Shown in pieces: positions 39,148 to 55,254 of a DNA stretch of 64,000 nucleotides. Origin of the DNA: Aphrophora alni (lineage: Eukaryota; Arthropoda; Insecta; Hemiptera; Aphrophoridae); assembly GCA_963513935.1 (NCBI GenBank), contig OY740768.1, positions 78,269,631 to 78,333,630 on the forward strand, read 5' to 3'. The notes beneath the pieces are model-generated. The model saw nothing but the letters and a program-made list of their open reading frames with translations, ran no database searches and was not told the origin of the DNA. Position 1 is the first letter of the stretch, and every line of letters begins with the position of its first letter. The position numbers and the translations under genes are program-made.

Positions 39148-40084
39148 GGCATATGCTTGCGTTGCTTAGGCATAAACTCGCTTTAGGGTTAAATAGTATT
39201 TAATTAACATGAGGTTTATAATCGATATGTTCAGAGTCTAGTTTTGGTTTTTGCCAATTATGTTTTACTTTGGAATTTGCACAATAATTAGAATTTTTAT
39301 TCTTCAAATTTCACCAAAATTTGAATTTAAACGATATATTGAGAAATAATGTATTTATTTAGATGATGACAAATATTTGTTGATTTTACCCGTAAATCAC
39401 GAAGCGACATCAATGGAAAGGTGGCGACGAGCATTACTGTTCATGTGAATATTTAGCGGCTACTATTTAGCGAAAATTGATTTTTTTTTTAAATGTGAAA
39501 ATCGATTTTGAGAAATTTGAATTTTTCTTTTTTACTAACGACAGGTACCCAGATATCTCACGTTATCGTATTTAGTAAATTTTGCCCAAAAAGAAAAAAA
39601 ATTGATCTACACGGTTCGGCAGACATAACCAATAGACTTCATTCCCAAAACCACTTTTTATGGATTTCAGAGGATCCCAAGTTAGATAATTCCGCGTGTA
39701 ACGCGACATCGGTTGTTTGTTCCATTATCTCTATACTATGTCTATATAGAATATAATTCTAACATGGTTTTATTTAAAAAATTAATCATCATAAAAATAA
39801 CAAGATGCATATATAAATTTTACGTAGATGTTCCTTAGAGTAAATTTCGAAACCATGTAACAAATTTTACATGTTTATGGAAAAAGAGTTTGACGTTCCT
39901 AAATTCAGTATTATAAAGGTGGTATATTTGACTGCTGAACAACAGAAATACACATAATTTTATTGGAGTAAAATTACACCCCTGGGAAAGTTCTACTCCC
40001 ATTTCTCCCTGTGTTCCACTCCACCATTTTTAAAGATGTGATTCTACTCAAAATTAAATAAACGCCGGAGTGGAAAAATGTATT
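39148..40084. other. Stretch between the two 165-bp repeats, part 1
   Basis: No gene recognised. Contains two TATTTAGCG copies at 39448-39471, a paired GAAAATYGATTTT near 39473-39509, and a GC-richer block at 39540-39720. The frame at 39508-39756 shows no motif. Short inverted pieces (TTCCACTCC near 40013, GGAGTGGAA near 40070) are present. Confidence 0.4.
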
Positions 40085-40318
40085 ACTCTCTGTATTTATT
40101 TATTGATATGAAGCTATGACATAAAACGAAACTAATTCATCAACTAACAATTCTTCTGGCTTTGGCTATTCCTCATACTAACAAAAAAATATGCCAACAT
40201 ATAAATCAAATTCCACGTATTACCAAACTAAAGTATATGAAAATACTTAGATGCATCGGCATCTAATACTCATGATAATTTAAAATACACTTTTGTAGTG
40301 TTATTTATTTCCATGAAG

Positions 40319-40373
<55 letters not shown>

Positions 40374-40440
40374 AATCATCAAATAACAATTCACCTGGCT
40401 TCTGTCTAATCGTGAAACTAACAAAATATATTTGTTTTCT
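40085..40440 (+). repeat. Local duplication of about 110 bp, split by a microsatellite
   Basis: The blocks at about 40090-40195 and 40300-40435 match in order: TATTTATTTATTGATATGAAG versus TTATTTATTTCCATGAAG, then TCATCAACTAACAATTCTTC versus TCATCAAATAACAATTCACC, then CTGGCTT and ACTAACAAAA. In the second copy the two parts are pushed apart by an (AT)20(TG)6 microsatellite at 40322-40372. Confidence 0.7.
40322..40372. repeat. Compound (AT)20(TG)6 microsatellite
   Basis: A perfect AT run to 40361 passing directly into TG repeats. It interrupts the second copy of the local duplication above. Confidence 0.95.
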
Positions 40441-41422
40441 GACTTACAGTTAGCAATCCTTGAATTCAACTCTATTGATTTATTTTATTATTTGTTGCTT
40501 TTATTGACTGATTTGGAGACTTGAAGTTGATTTACTTGATAAACGGTAATTGGAAAAAAAATTAGAGACAATCAATATTTCTTTATTTAGTGTGTTACTT
40601 CGTTATTTTTGAAATCTGTAAAGTATTACCTACTTGTTTATATCAATTGGTTAATTTCTTGAAAAGTGTTTTAAAGTTAATTTTTAATTAGTTATTTACA
40701 AACTTTGCCAGAAATTAGAGAAATATTGTGTGTTTTGACGTAAAATCACTACGCATTTTGGTTGTAAATGTTTTGTTATTTCTGTAGATTATTAACTCTT
40801 TTTATGTAAATTTGTTTAATCTGTTGATTTAATAATTATGTATTTATTGTACAGTTTGAGTTAATAATTTTAAATATATATATATATATATATATTTTTT
40901 TTATGCAATTTTTTATATTTATTATTGTCAGTGGTCAATTTTAAGTTATTGTTTTCTGTTTCACAAGTGGGCACAAGAAATACTTATGCCGGGTTTAGTA
41001 TATATTAGGGTTATATTAAATATATCACTTGTGAATTTTATATTAAATGCAGAGTAGGGAAATTCCTTGGAGTTTGTTTCATTATGTAAACTAAATCTTA
41101 ATGTCAATGTGTCTCTTTTTCCTGCGAAAAAGTCATCACAGAAATAGACTTATAAAGGCTTAACGGAAGTTTGCTTTTGATTTTGGTGAATTTAGTAGCT
41201 AGCCGTTGAATAATAAGGTCTCAGTCAGAAGAAACCAAGAGTTAATAAAGAGAGACATGAGTGGAAAGAATAAAGAGAGGGTTCTAACCCAATCCTAGAC
41301 GAAGAAACGTTGATGAATCTCGGGATTGTCACTATAAGTAAGCGCCTGAAGACAGAATGAGAGTGGATTTTATTCCAGAAAGAACACTCTTCTAATTTTG
41401 TTGTCATGAGTCAATAAGCCAT
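40441..41422. other. Stretch between the two 165-bp repeats, part 2
   Basis: No gene recognised. A short (AT)11 lies at 40874-40895. The 60-codon minus-strand frame at 41225-41407 has no motif. Confidence 0.45.
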
Positions 41423-41586
41423 ACTAAAAAATCCAATTTTAATTACTTACTTAGTTTTCTTTTATATTTTGTGCGGGAGAAAAATTCATCTGGAAGGACC
41501 CAATTAATCATCACTAAACTTGAGGAATATATCTTTAAATATGTTTAAAACAACAAATAGTCGAACAGATCTTTGGTATTTAACAA
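41423..41586 (+). repeat. Near-identical dispersed repeat, copy 2
   Basis: Partner of 38979-39147, same orientation, 2.4 kb downstream and about 200 bp before the jockey-type LINE fragment. It is followed by a small duplication of AACAAAGATAAT at about 41583-41594 and 41601-41612. Confidence 0.92.
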
Positions 41587-41799
41587 AGATAATTTGGTTT
41601 AACAAAGATAATGTGCTAGTAATTTTATTTACTATTATTCAACCTGAGGAAACAAATTAAACACGAGAAGTGACCTTTGTTGAGGAGGTCACGTTGAAAT
41701 CGATGTTGGGATTTACCAAACCAGTTGTGTGAGATTTTAAAGTCGTATATTACTGACATATTTTTTAGAATAAAATATAATGATCAACACTAAAAATTA

Positions 41800-42480
41800 A
41801 TAAGTAACGTAATGGGACCTGTATTTATCTACTATATCTGCGGGACATACCAACGTCTAAAATGGAAACATGGCTACATTGAAGAGGATATATCTGTTAA
41901 TAATGTAGGAAACAGCATAGAAGAAATTACCAAAAATACAAAAAACAACTGCATAACGCCATTGATAATGTAAGTGACTCGTTGAAACGATGCGGAATCA
42001 GGATTATTGAAACTAAATCAACACACATAAATTATATTATCAAAAGAAAATAAATTTTAAAAAACTTTGGAAATCAATGCAAGACACATTTTTAAGAATA
42101 ATACTTAGACCTGAGCCTTTTGATATAAAATAAAGGTGAAAAGGGCACGAATAAAAAACTGTAAGAATTAAACAGTTGATTCATATTTATTGGGTGATTG
42201 GCAGGAATCCTAAACTCTCAGTTCATTACAAAGCTCTGTTATATCGGTTGTTTTTTGTTTGTTTTTTAATGGTTTGGACGTATGGAATACAGCTTTGGGG
42301 ATGTACTAAAAACACTAACGTAAATATTATCAAAAAGTTCCAGAATAAAGTAATGCTTAAATATATCATAGTATTCGTTGAGGAGACAAATATCTAGATG
42401 GTCTGTTCATTCATAAGCTGTTTGAGTTAAATGTGTAAAATTGCAAGTGTGAGTTTGGACTTCGATAAAAGTGGTAGAAA
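41800..42480 (+). mobile_element. Jockey-clade LINE fragment, RT end and C-terminal domain
   Basis: On the plus strand about 41812-41940 reads MGPVFIYYICGTYQR, which matches the (V)LGP-x-LY-x-x-YTADIP block of jockey reverse transcriptases. The following FADD catalytic block is eroded. About 41940-42035 reads NVSDSLKRCGIRI then ETKSTHINYII, which matches the WRIKINETKS-HI-FT block. The frame 42176-42397 reads YWVIGRNPKLSVHYKALLY then VWTYGIQLWGCTKNTNVNI, the classic LIGR-SKLSL-NK-LLYK / WTYGIQLWG-S-N-I-I block. About 42395-42450 continues weakly. Several stops and shifts separate these blocks; it is a dead, 5'-truncated copy. Confidence 0.88.
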
Positions 42481-44136
42481 AATAATGAGTGAATAGATTG
42501 GTGTTTGTAAAACTTCAAAATAAAATCGTTTCTTCAAGGTACAGAGACAGTGATTGAACTTTAGTTCTGTATCTGTAGTATTCGTGAGTGTGGTTTTGAA
42601 GCGAGCATGAAAATGCGTTGTGTGTTAATTTCTCAATTGTATCCGAACGCCTACTTTGTGTTAACGTTTCACATGCCAATCCATACGTATGCATGATTCT
42701 AGTTCTATTATTTAAACTACAGTTTTATGAGTCAATAAATATCTCATTAATACTGTAGTTACAACCAAGATTTTCAAGATTAGATTGTAATTCAGAGCTG
42801 TTCCTTCTAGGTTAATAATATGTTGTCAGGAGTTTTTCTTCTGTAATTAACAATATTGTGTCTTTATAATTTTTTTTGACTTGCATATATATCATCAGCC
42901 TTCTCGGACATTTCATAGTATTGTAAGTAATTGCAACTTCCTGGAAAAACCGTCATAATATTTAACAATTAAGGGTGTTAACAACATATGGAAAACCCAG
43001 ATCTAAGACTTGGGGAAACGTAATTAAAAAATACTAGTTCAACAGTAAAACTCAAAGTTATATCTCGTCTATTCTTTAATAATCGAACACATAGGAATTT
43101 CAATTGAAGAAATAACGATAACTTATTCCATTATTGTAGGTTAAATAATAATAAATATAAGTTACAATAACAAATTATAATGAAGGAGATATATTTGTGG
43201 ATTGTTGACGATTACATCTACAGTTATTTGAAATGGATTTAGTCACGTCTGAAAGTTTCAGTTGCCGGAAGGTGGTTCAACGTATTCAGTAATTTTTAAT
43301 GCTCGACTCTCAGTCCTTCTTTCAGTTAATACTCGTTAAATTACGTGAAATTAAAAGGCTTTTGCTAAATGGATTAAAGTAGTAATTATGCTCCGGGGAA
43401 CGTTGGTACAAAGTTTTCCTTTTAGGAATCTTTGATTATTTTTAAAATGTCGGCATCAATTGTAAACATATTTAAGTTATTTGTTATTAATTAATGAAAA
43501 TGATATTAGGAAGAGGAAATATTTAATAATACATTCCTTACAAGAATATATTATTCGGTATTTTATTTCAACTTTCTCAGCTTCCTTCATGATGCAATAA
43601 AAACAAAAGCGTTGAAGATCACGCTTAAATATGTTATTACAAGCTATTTTATCTAATGGTTTTGATGCTACAACTGCATCATTTAGCTACTTACTTTACA
43701 GAAAGGTTGTAGTTTTTAAAATCATAATCTTACTCTATACTATATACTTATTTTAAAATATATTAATAATTATGAATTGAAATCAGTGATTACTTCATTT
43801 TATTGATGAATTCGTGTCCTGTAATTTGTTACTAATCTTTGTATCTTTGATATTTTGTTATTCATGATATTTTGTTGTAGTAGGAAAATGTAGAATATTG
43901 AATGTTTTAAATAAATCGTTACGATTATCTAGTGAAGACAAATAAACCAAATAAAATACTATATAAAACAATTATTTTCAAAAACAGTATAATTAGTGAA
44001 AGTCTCTAGGAAAAAGCGAATCAATCGGGTTTAAATCATTTTTAAAATAAATAAATAAAATATAGATCTGAGAAAAATAAACTGTGTAAAAACATTAAAA
44101 ATGTTCATACACATCCGTTCACAATCTATATACTAA
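42481..44136. other. Non-coding stretch
   Basis: No gene recognised. Lies between the jockey fragment and the 3' end of the minus-strand pseudogene. Confidence 0.45.
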
Positions 44137-45128
44137 CTAAACAAAACTATTTAACGCTACAAATGCAGCTTGGTAGTTATGGTGAACATACACATCTTTG
44201 TTTTTTAATTGCCTTTCAACTAGAGAATGTACCTCCTTTTGGGTGTGACCCTTTATTAAAAATGTTTGAGTAACAGTAGTACTGTTTTTCATTGTATAGT
44301 GAATCAGTGCGATTGCAAGAAACTGGTTCCTATTCTGGTGCACACATCCATCTATATATATTACTATAGGCAGCTTGGGATCTAAACAATGGTTTTCCAG
44401 GTAGTCTATCAAGCAAGACGCAAATGTACAAACAGATAGGTCCTCTTCAGTTTCATTGAACCAATAACACGTAACCTGATTATTTGGTACGTTATAAATA
44501 GTATAATTAATTATGGCTGCATAACTTGGTCTTATAGTCCATCGCGCTAGCTCTTGTAAAAGGAGTCACTTTGTTTACTTCTAAGTCAACTGTTAAGCAA
44601 TACATTTTACCATGTTTTCCCAGTTTTTTATCGGCTTCTTTTCGTCCCGAGCAGTTTTTTTTTTGTTCCACGTGTGCCTGTCAATCTTCTTTGTTTACGT
44701 CGCCAGCTTTAAATGAACAACACTTATCGCATTGACCTTTTCGTGATGAATATAAAGTAAAATTTTAATCTGCAAACACATAGTCAAACAATGCCTGACT
44801 GACCCATTCTTTCCCTTCATTTTGTACAACTGTCTTCGTAAAATGTGTACAGATGGATTACCAGACTGGCTCTAAGTACAGTTTTGAAGTATTTTTCCTG
44901 CAGTAATGAGCTGGCAACTTTGGCAATTGCCTTAATCATTCCTCGACTTTGTATCTTTTTGTAGCAGTCTTTTCTCTTTTTCTAAAAGTTGTAGGATATT
45001 CAATTTCCATTCTTTTGAATTGGACTTCTTTCTTCTTTTACTATCGGTATCTTGTGTAAAGTTGTTAAAATTTTCTGACATCTGTATTTCATCGGTCAAT
45101 TCTTGACTCTCCACTACGGTTGAGTTGC
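44137..45128 (-). pseudogene. Terminal exon of the pseudogene, DDE-like module
   Basis: The acceptor is a T-rich TTTTTTTCAG. The first 66 codons are open (VESQELTDEIQMSEN to a TAA at about 44932), with a basic KRRKKSNSKEW stretch near the end. A shifted frame then holds HYCRKNTSK (about 44910-44885) and CDKCCSFK (44731-44708), broken by four stops. A third frame, open for 143 codons from 44565 to the TAG at 44137, holds IYIDGCVHQNRNQF (about 44355-44320) and GHTQKEVHSLVER (about 44250-44212). The pattern D-x-x-x-x-QN-N followed by GHTQ-x-E-x-x-HS-x-x-E is what one expects of an RNase H-fold transposase-like core. Compared with the family as I remember it, two residues before VHS (usually an acidic residue plus Ser) are missing. 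Confidence 0.75.
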
Positions 45129-45223
45129 CTGAAAAAAATTACAAACATGTGAAACTATTAGAGTAAATTCAAGTATGCACAATTAACTATTTATTAATTA
45201 TTAACTTTATCATTCAAAATTAC

Positions 45224-45443
45224 CTCTTATTTCATCCTTAGGCTCTGATCCATGTGATTCCACATTTTCTGGATTATAATCTGGGTCTTGACTTTCGACT
45301 ACTTCTTCACCTCATCACTTTGAAACAGGTATTCTACTTCAAAATAACCTGAATTTTTAGTAATGTTTTCATTTTCAAGTGTTTTTAACCATGTTCATGG
45401 TTTTGGCATTGTTTTCCCACATTGTCATTTGTATTTTTACTCT
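45224..45443 (-). pseudogene. Internal exon of the pseudogene
   Basis: Bounded by a long pyrimidine tract and TTTCAG on the 5' side and by AGAG-GTAATT on the 3' side. It encodes an acidic linker with SKNTNDNVGKQCQNHEHG, then after a shift TLENENITKNSGYFEVEYLF, then after a one-base loss VVESQDPDYNPENVESHGSE. The motif VVESQ occurs here and again at the start of the next exon, which suggests an internal duplication of exons in the ancestral gene. Confidence 0.65.
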
Positions 45444-45652
45444 CTGAAAAAAAAAAAATAATAAAAAAAAAAATAAATAAATAAATAAATTTAAAAAATA
45501 ATAAATGTACGTTCATATTTTAGTTACGTCCCAATATTTTAAACGTACATATTAAATGCACCAAAACAGTTTTCAAAAGCCTGATACTTTCTTTTCGCCA
45601 TATCTATTCCATTAAGATCGAAGGCCTGTATAAATGAATTATAATTATTAAT

Positions 45653-45877
45653 TTATAGTATAGCATTATTTTTAAACTTAGGTTCAGTAGTATGATCAAT
45701 AACAACAACTTCTCTCTCATTAAGTAAATCTGTTATTTGGAAAATTTCTGGGTTTTGACCAATATCCAAATTGTTTATATCAAAACCCTCTTCATATACT
45801 ATCTCAACATCATTAATTTGAAGAAGTACTGGCATCAAGTAGGATAGCTTGGTTTTCTTTCTTTCGTGGGTTTTTGT
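45653..45877 (-). pseudogene. Second exon of the pseudogene (3' limit uncertain)
   Basis: Starts after CTGTTTCAG at 45877. In phase with exon 1 it reads DKNPRKKENQAILLDAST and then stops. A second frame overlaps from 45835 (MPVLLQINDVEIVYEEGFDI) and stays open 60 codons to 45653, so a single-base shift near 45840 is likely. The downstream donor is not clear. A further small exon may follow an ACAG at about 45624 (CCTTCGATCTTAATGG). Confidence 0.5.
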
Positions 45878-45939
45878 CTGAAACAGTCAAATGTACATCA
45901 GTTAGTGATACAATAAACATTTCATTATACATACATATT

Positions 45940-46265
45940 TATCAATTTTATGTTGTATTGAAGGATTTAGGTGTCTATGCCTGGTGTTATAATTTTGATT
46001 ATTTGAAGATAAATTATCGTTTTGTTTAACATAATTATAAATTGCTTCGAGCATAAAAAAGAGACTGTACTGTTAGTTAATATTTATAAGTTTTTTAAAT
46101 GATCGAAACATGTATCACTGGGTTTTAGGCCAATTATACATCTGATTGCGCGTTTTTGTATTTTAAGAATTGTATCAATATTTATTTTACTAGAATACCC
46201 CATAGTATTATGGAATACATTGATTCAGTAGGTGCTGGTAATCAACAGGTGATTTATACAAAGTA
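45940..46265 (-). mobile_element. CR1/Crack-like LINE fragment inside intron 1
   Basis: Between exon 1 and exon 2 of the pseudogene and on the same strand, about 46225-46080 reads NTMGYSSKINIDTILKIQ and then KRAIRCIIGLKPSDTCFDHL. In a second frame about 46055-45945 reads FMLEAIYNYVKQNDN and then NNQNYNTRHRHLNPSIQH. This is the familiar C-terminal block of CR1/L2/Crack-type LINEs (QKRAIR-I-GL / LKIL / Y-LE-YV / N-YNTR). One TAA and one shift separate the parts. The element lost everything upstream. Confidence 0.85.
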
Positions 46266-46417
46266 TATTTTTTAGTCTATGTTTCAATTTTTACATTTAT
46301 TTATATAGTATGAAAATAGAAAATACTGCTTACCTTTACATGTTAGTTTAATGGTGTTTTCTTTCGTCAGTCCTTCTACAATATCAACAGCACTAGATTC
46401 CTCCATCGTTTACTAGG

Positions 46418-46843
46418 AATACCACGTATCTATAACCAATATAGGCCTACTTTTGAACTAGAATAACACGTATCTCATACAATTAATTTCAAAATCAATT
46501 TACAATGAAATCATGTCACACATTTATTCAACTTACCCTATTCTGTTTTTGGTTATTTAAGAATGGAAACTGATATACCATAATGTTAATTGCTTTAGAA
46601 AAATATAATAAAACAATGAATAAATCCGGCTTACGGAGATGTGTGTCTTGTTTACAATGCAGCAGAATACAAAATACATGTTATTAAAAGTTGATATTGC
46701 CAACTGCAAGATACGTGGTCCAACATTTCCCTACTTTTATGGCATTTCCCACACTTTATAATATACGAGTTATTAGAATTCTGGTGCGGGGCAGTCATGG
46801 CAACCAAAAAAAAAACATAAAAATGGAAGATACGTGGTATTAG
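46418..46843. promoter_or_regulatory. Four copies of a TACGTG-containing motif upstream of the pseudogene start
   Basis: AGATACGTGGTATT occurs on the minus strand at 46418-46431 and, with one change, at 46461-46475, and on the plus strand at about 46709-46720 (diverged) and 46829-46843. The nearest is 12 bp upstream of the pseudogene ATG. The core TACGTG is the site of bHLH-PAS dimers (HIF/SIM with ARNT) in insects. The pairs face each other. They could be promoter elements or the subterminal binding sites of a transposase. Confidence 0.4.
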
Positions 46844-53516
<6,673 letters not shown>

Positions 53517-53840
53517 TGAGCTTAGATACCTTCCTGGGTGTACGAAAGAGTATTTCATAAGTGTAAGCCTTTGTCGGCAGTTTTAAAGTGGTGCTTCGTA
53601 GACTTGAAGTCTTTCTCTTGGATCCATCCTCATTAAAGCTTTGAATGTAGAATGAATATATTTGACATTCATACGTGTGAAATTTAAGCTGTTTTGTCTG
53701 CTTTTTTCATTTACGTGTGTTTTTTAAGTTGCATCTTTAAACAAATCTCTTTGTGACTTTAGTATACATTTTTATTACAATGTGATCTAAATATATGTAA
53801 AAATGTATCCTGAATTATACACTTACATAGATAAGTAGAA
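53517..53840 (+). repeat. Dispersed inverted repeat, copy A
   Basis: Collinear in reverse complement with 59820-60115. Matching blocks in order are GTCGGCAGTTTTAA, GAAGTCTTTC, CTCATTAAAGC, GACATTCATAC-like, AAGTTGCATCTTTAAA versus AAGTTACATCTTTAAA, and CTTTGTGACTTTA versus CTTTGTGTCTTTA. I judge identity to be about 70%. No coding in either; probably two copies of one non-autonomous transposon or SINE. Confidence 0.75.
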
Positions 53841-54540
53841 TATATTTATTTTTGGGGATCATTGAAATATATTATTTTGTTGTTAAAATTGAATGACAAC
53901 TACAACTATTTAAACATATTGAAAAAAAAACCTACGATAATTATATAGTCCACTAAACGAGAATTAAAATGTCAAAACCCCCTGATTAGGTAAACATTCA
54001 CTTATTTTGATGAAACTAGGTTAAATTGATACGTAATTTAATTTTGGCTAAAGTTAAAGAATTCATAAAATTTAGCAATATATTTATTTTTAATAATTGT
54101 AATGAAAAAGTAAATATAGACGACTTATTAATGAAAATTTAGCTATAAAACAATGATATAAGATTTTTTCAAGGTCTCATATGTTTAAAATCATAATTCA
54201 ACATCTGAATACCTGAAATGTAATAGTTATCCATATAGAAAACTGGAGTACTTACAAATTATGTTTGTTCTATTGTACATTATGTAATAATTGATTATTC
54301 CATGGTAACAAATGTGTTCCTAGGACTATCAGGAGTGAATTAATGGTTTCTTATATATTATATATTAGGAACTGTCATCATTTGATATAAACAAAAACAA
54401 GTGATTTGGAGAGTTTTGTCAACCCTGAGTTATTGTAGTTAAAAAAACACTTAACTAATATTATTAAAAACCCAGTTGTTTTAACACTAGTGTTTTTTAA
54501 ACGTTGTTAATGTAATAAATCCATATGCATATAGTCTCTC
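53841..54540. other. Non-coding stretch
   Basis: No feature recognised between inverted-repeat copy A and the MITE. Confidence 0.45.
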
Positions 54541-54600
54541 TATATATATAGGCTATATATATATATATATATATATATAGGCTATATATATATATATATA
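54541..54600. repeat. (TA)n tract interrupted by GGC
   Basis: Three TA runs separated by two GGC triplets, ending exactly at the left terminus of the MITE. Confidence 0.93.
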
Positions 54601-55094
54601 CCAATTTAACTTAATTGGCTAACATTTTATATATATTATAACAAATACACTTTTGGCTTTTAAAAATGCAAACGAACTTTTATTGTTACAATCTCTCTCT
54701 TTTTATTATTATAATAATTTTTTACAATTGATTTTAATTTAATTTTGATTTGCTAACGATGCACTTATTTAATTACAGCAATAGTCTAATTCCTTAATCT
54801 AACAAATGATATAACTGCAATGTTCCCTAACCTAAATAAATGAAAATACCTGAAATAAATCACAATGACAATTAAACACAATCTAATAAGATTATACAAT
54901 GCTTCTTTAACAATTAAAAAAAGAAACAAAGAGTGTACCAAAATATACACTCTTTGACTGAATTATGTATAATGAATTTAATTTTACTGTAATTTCTTTA
55001 ATTTAAGTTATTTTAGTAATTATGTGCCCAATTTAATTAATTTACTGTCCTGGCTACAATATAAATGGAATATTAGCCAATTAAGTTAAGTTGG
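54601..55094. mobile_element. MITE, 494 bp, terminal inverted repeats, TA target
   Basis: The left end CCAATTTAACTTAATTGGCT and the right end (read in reverse complement) CCAACTTAACTTAATTGGCT match over about 42 bp with six or seven differences. Each end also contains a small palindrome (CCAATT...AATTGG). The element is bounded on both sides by TA, as expected of Tc1/mariner-type insertion, although the left TA lies in a TA microsatellite. The inside is AT-rich, has no open frame, and holds a perfect 11-bp hairpin at 54927-54956. The autonomous partner is not in the window. Confidence 0.88.
54927..54956. repeat. Perfect 11-bp hairpin inside the MITE
   Basis: CAAAGAGTGTA at 54927-54937 and its exact complement at 54946-54956, with an 8-base loop. 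Confidence 0.9.
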
Positions 55095-55254
55095 TAGTGG
55101 GATATAGATACAGGGAGTATTGAAGTGTATTTGTGTCTTGCTTTGTTGTAATGTTGGTAAGTAAACAAAGTTTTATGTCGTTTTCGATCGTAATCATTTA
55201 TTATAAACAAACACTTTCCTACAGAGTGAAGCGTGTTTGCCTCGTAATTTTTTC
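55095..55254. other. Spacer between MITE and inverted array
   Basis: No gene recognised. Confidence 0.4.

Larger units (their letters stand above)
44137..46406 (-). pseudogene. Multi-exon transposase-like/orphan pseudogene
   Basis: A minus-strand gene with readable exon-intron structure. Exon 1 (46406-46334) begins MEESSAVDIVEGLTKEN and ends at a GGTAAGC donor. Exon 2 starts at 45877 after a TGTTTCAG acceptor. A later exon (45443-45224) has a pyrimidine-rich TTTCAG acceptor and a GAGGTAATT donor. The last exon (45128-44137) starts after TTTTTTTCAG, and joining keeps the frame across that splice (DEIR-G-NSTVV). The N-terminal half is acidic and Ser/Glu-rich, then comes a basic KRRKK stretch, then a Cys-rich block (HYCRKNTSK, CDKCCSFK), then an RNase H-fold-like end (IYIDGCVHQNRN, GHTQKEVHSLVER). 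I recall this order from a multi-copy family of uncharacterised arthropod proteins that look transposon-derived. At least six internal stops and four frameshifts make it a pseudogene. Its introns show it is not a processed copy. Confidence 0.8.
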
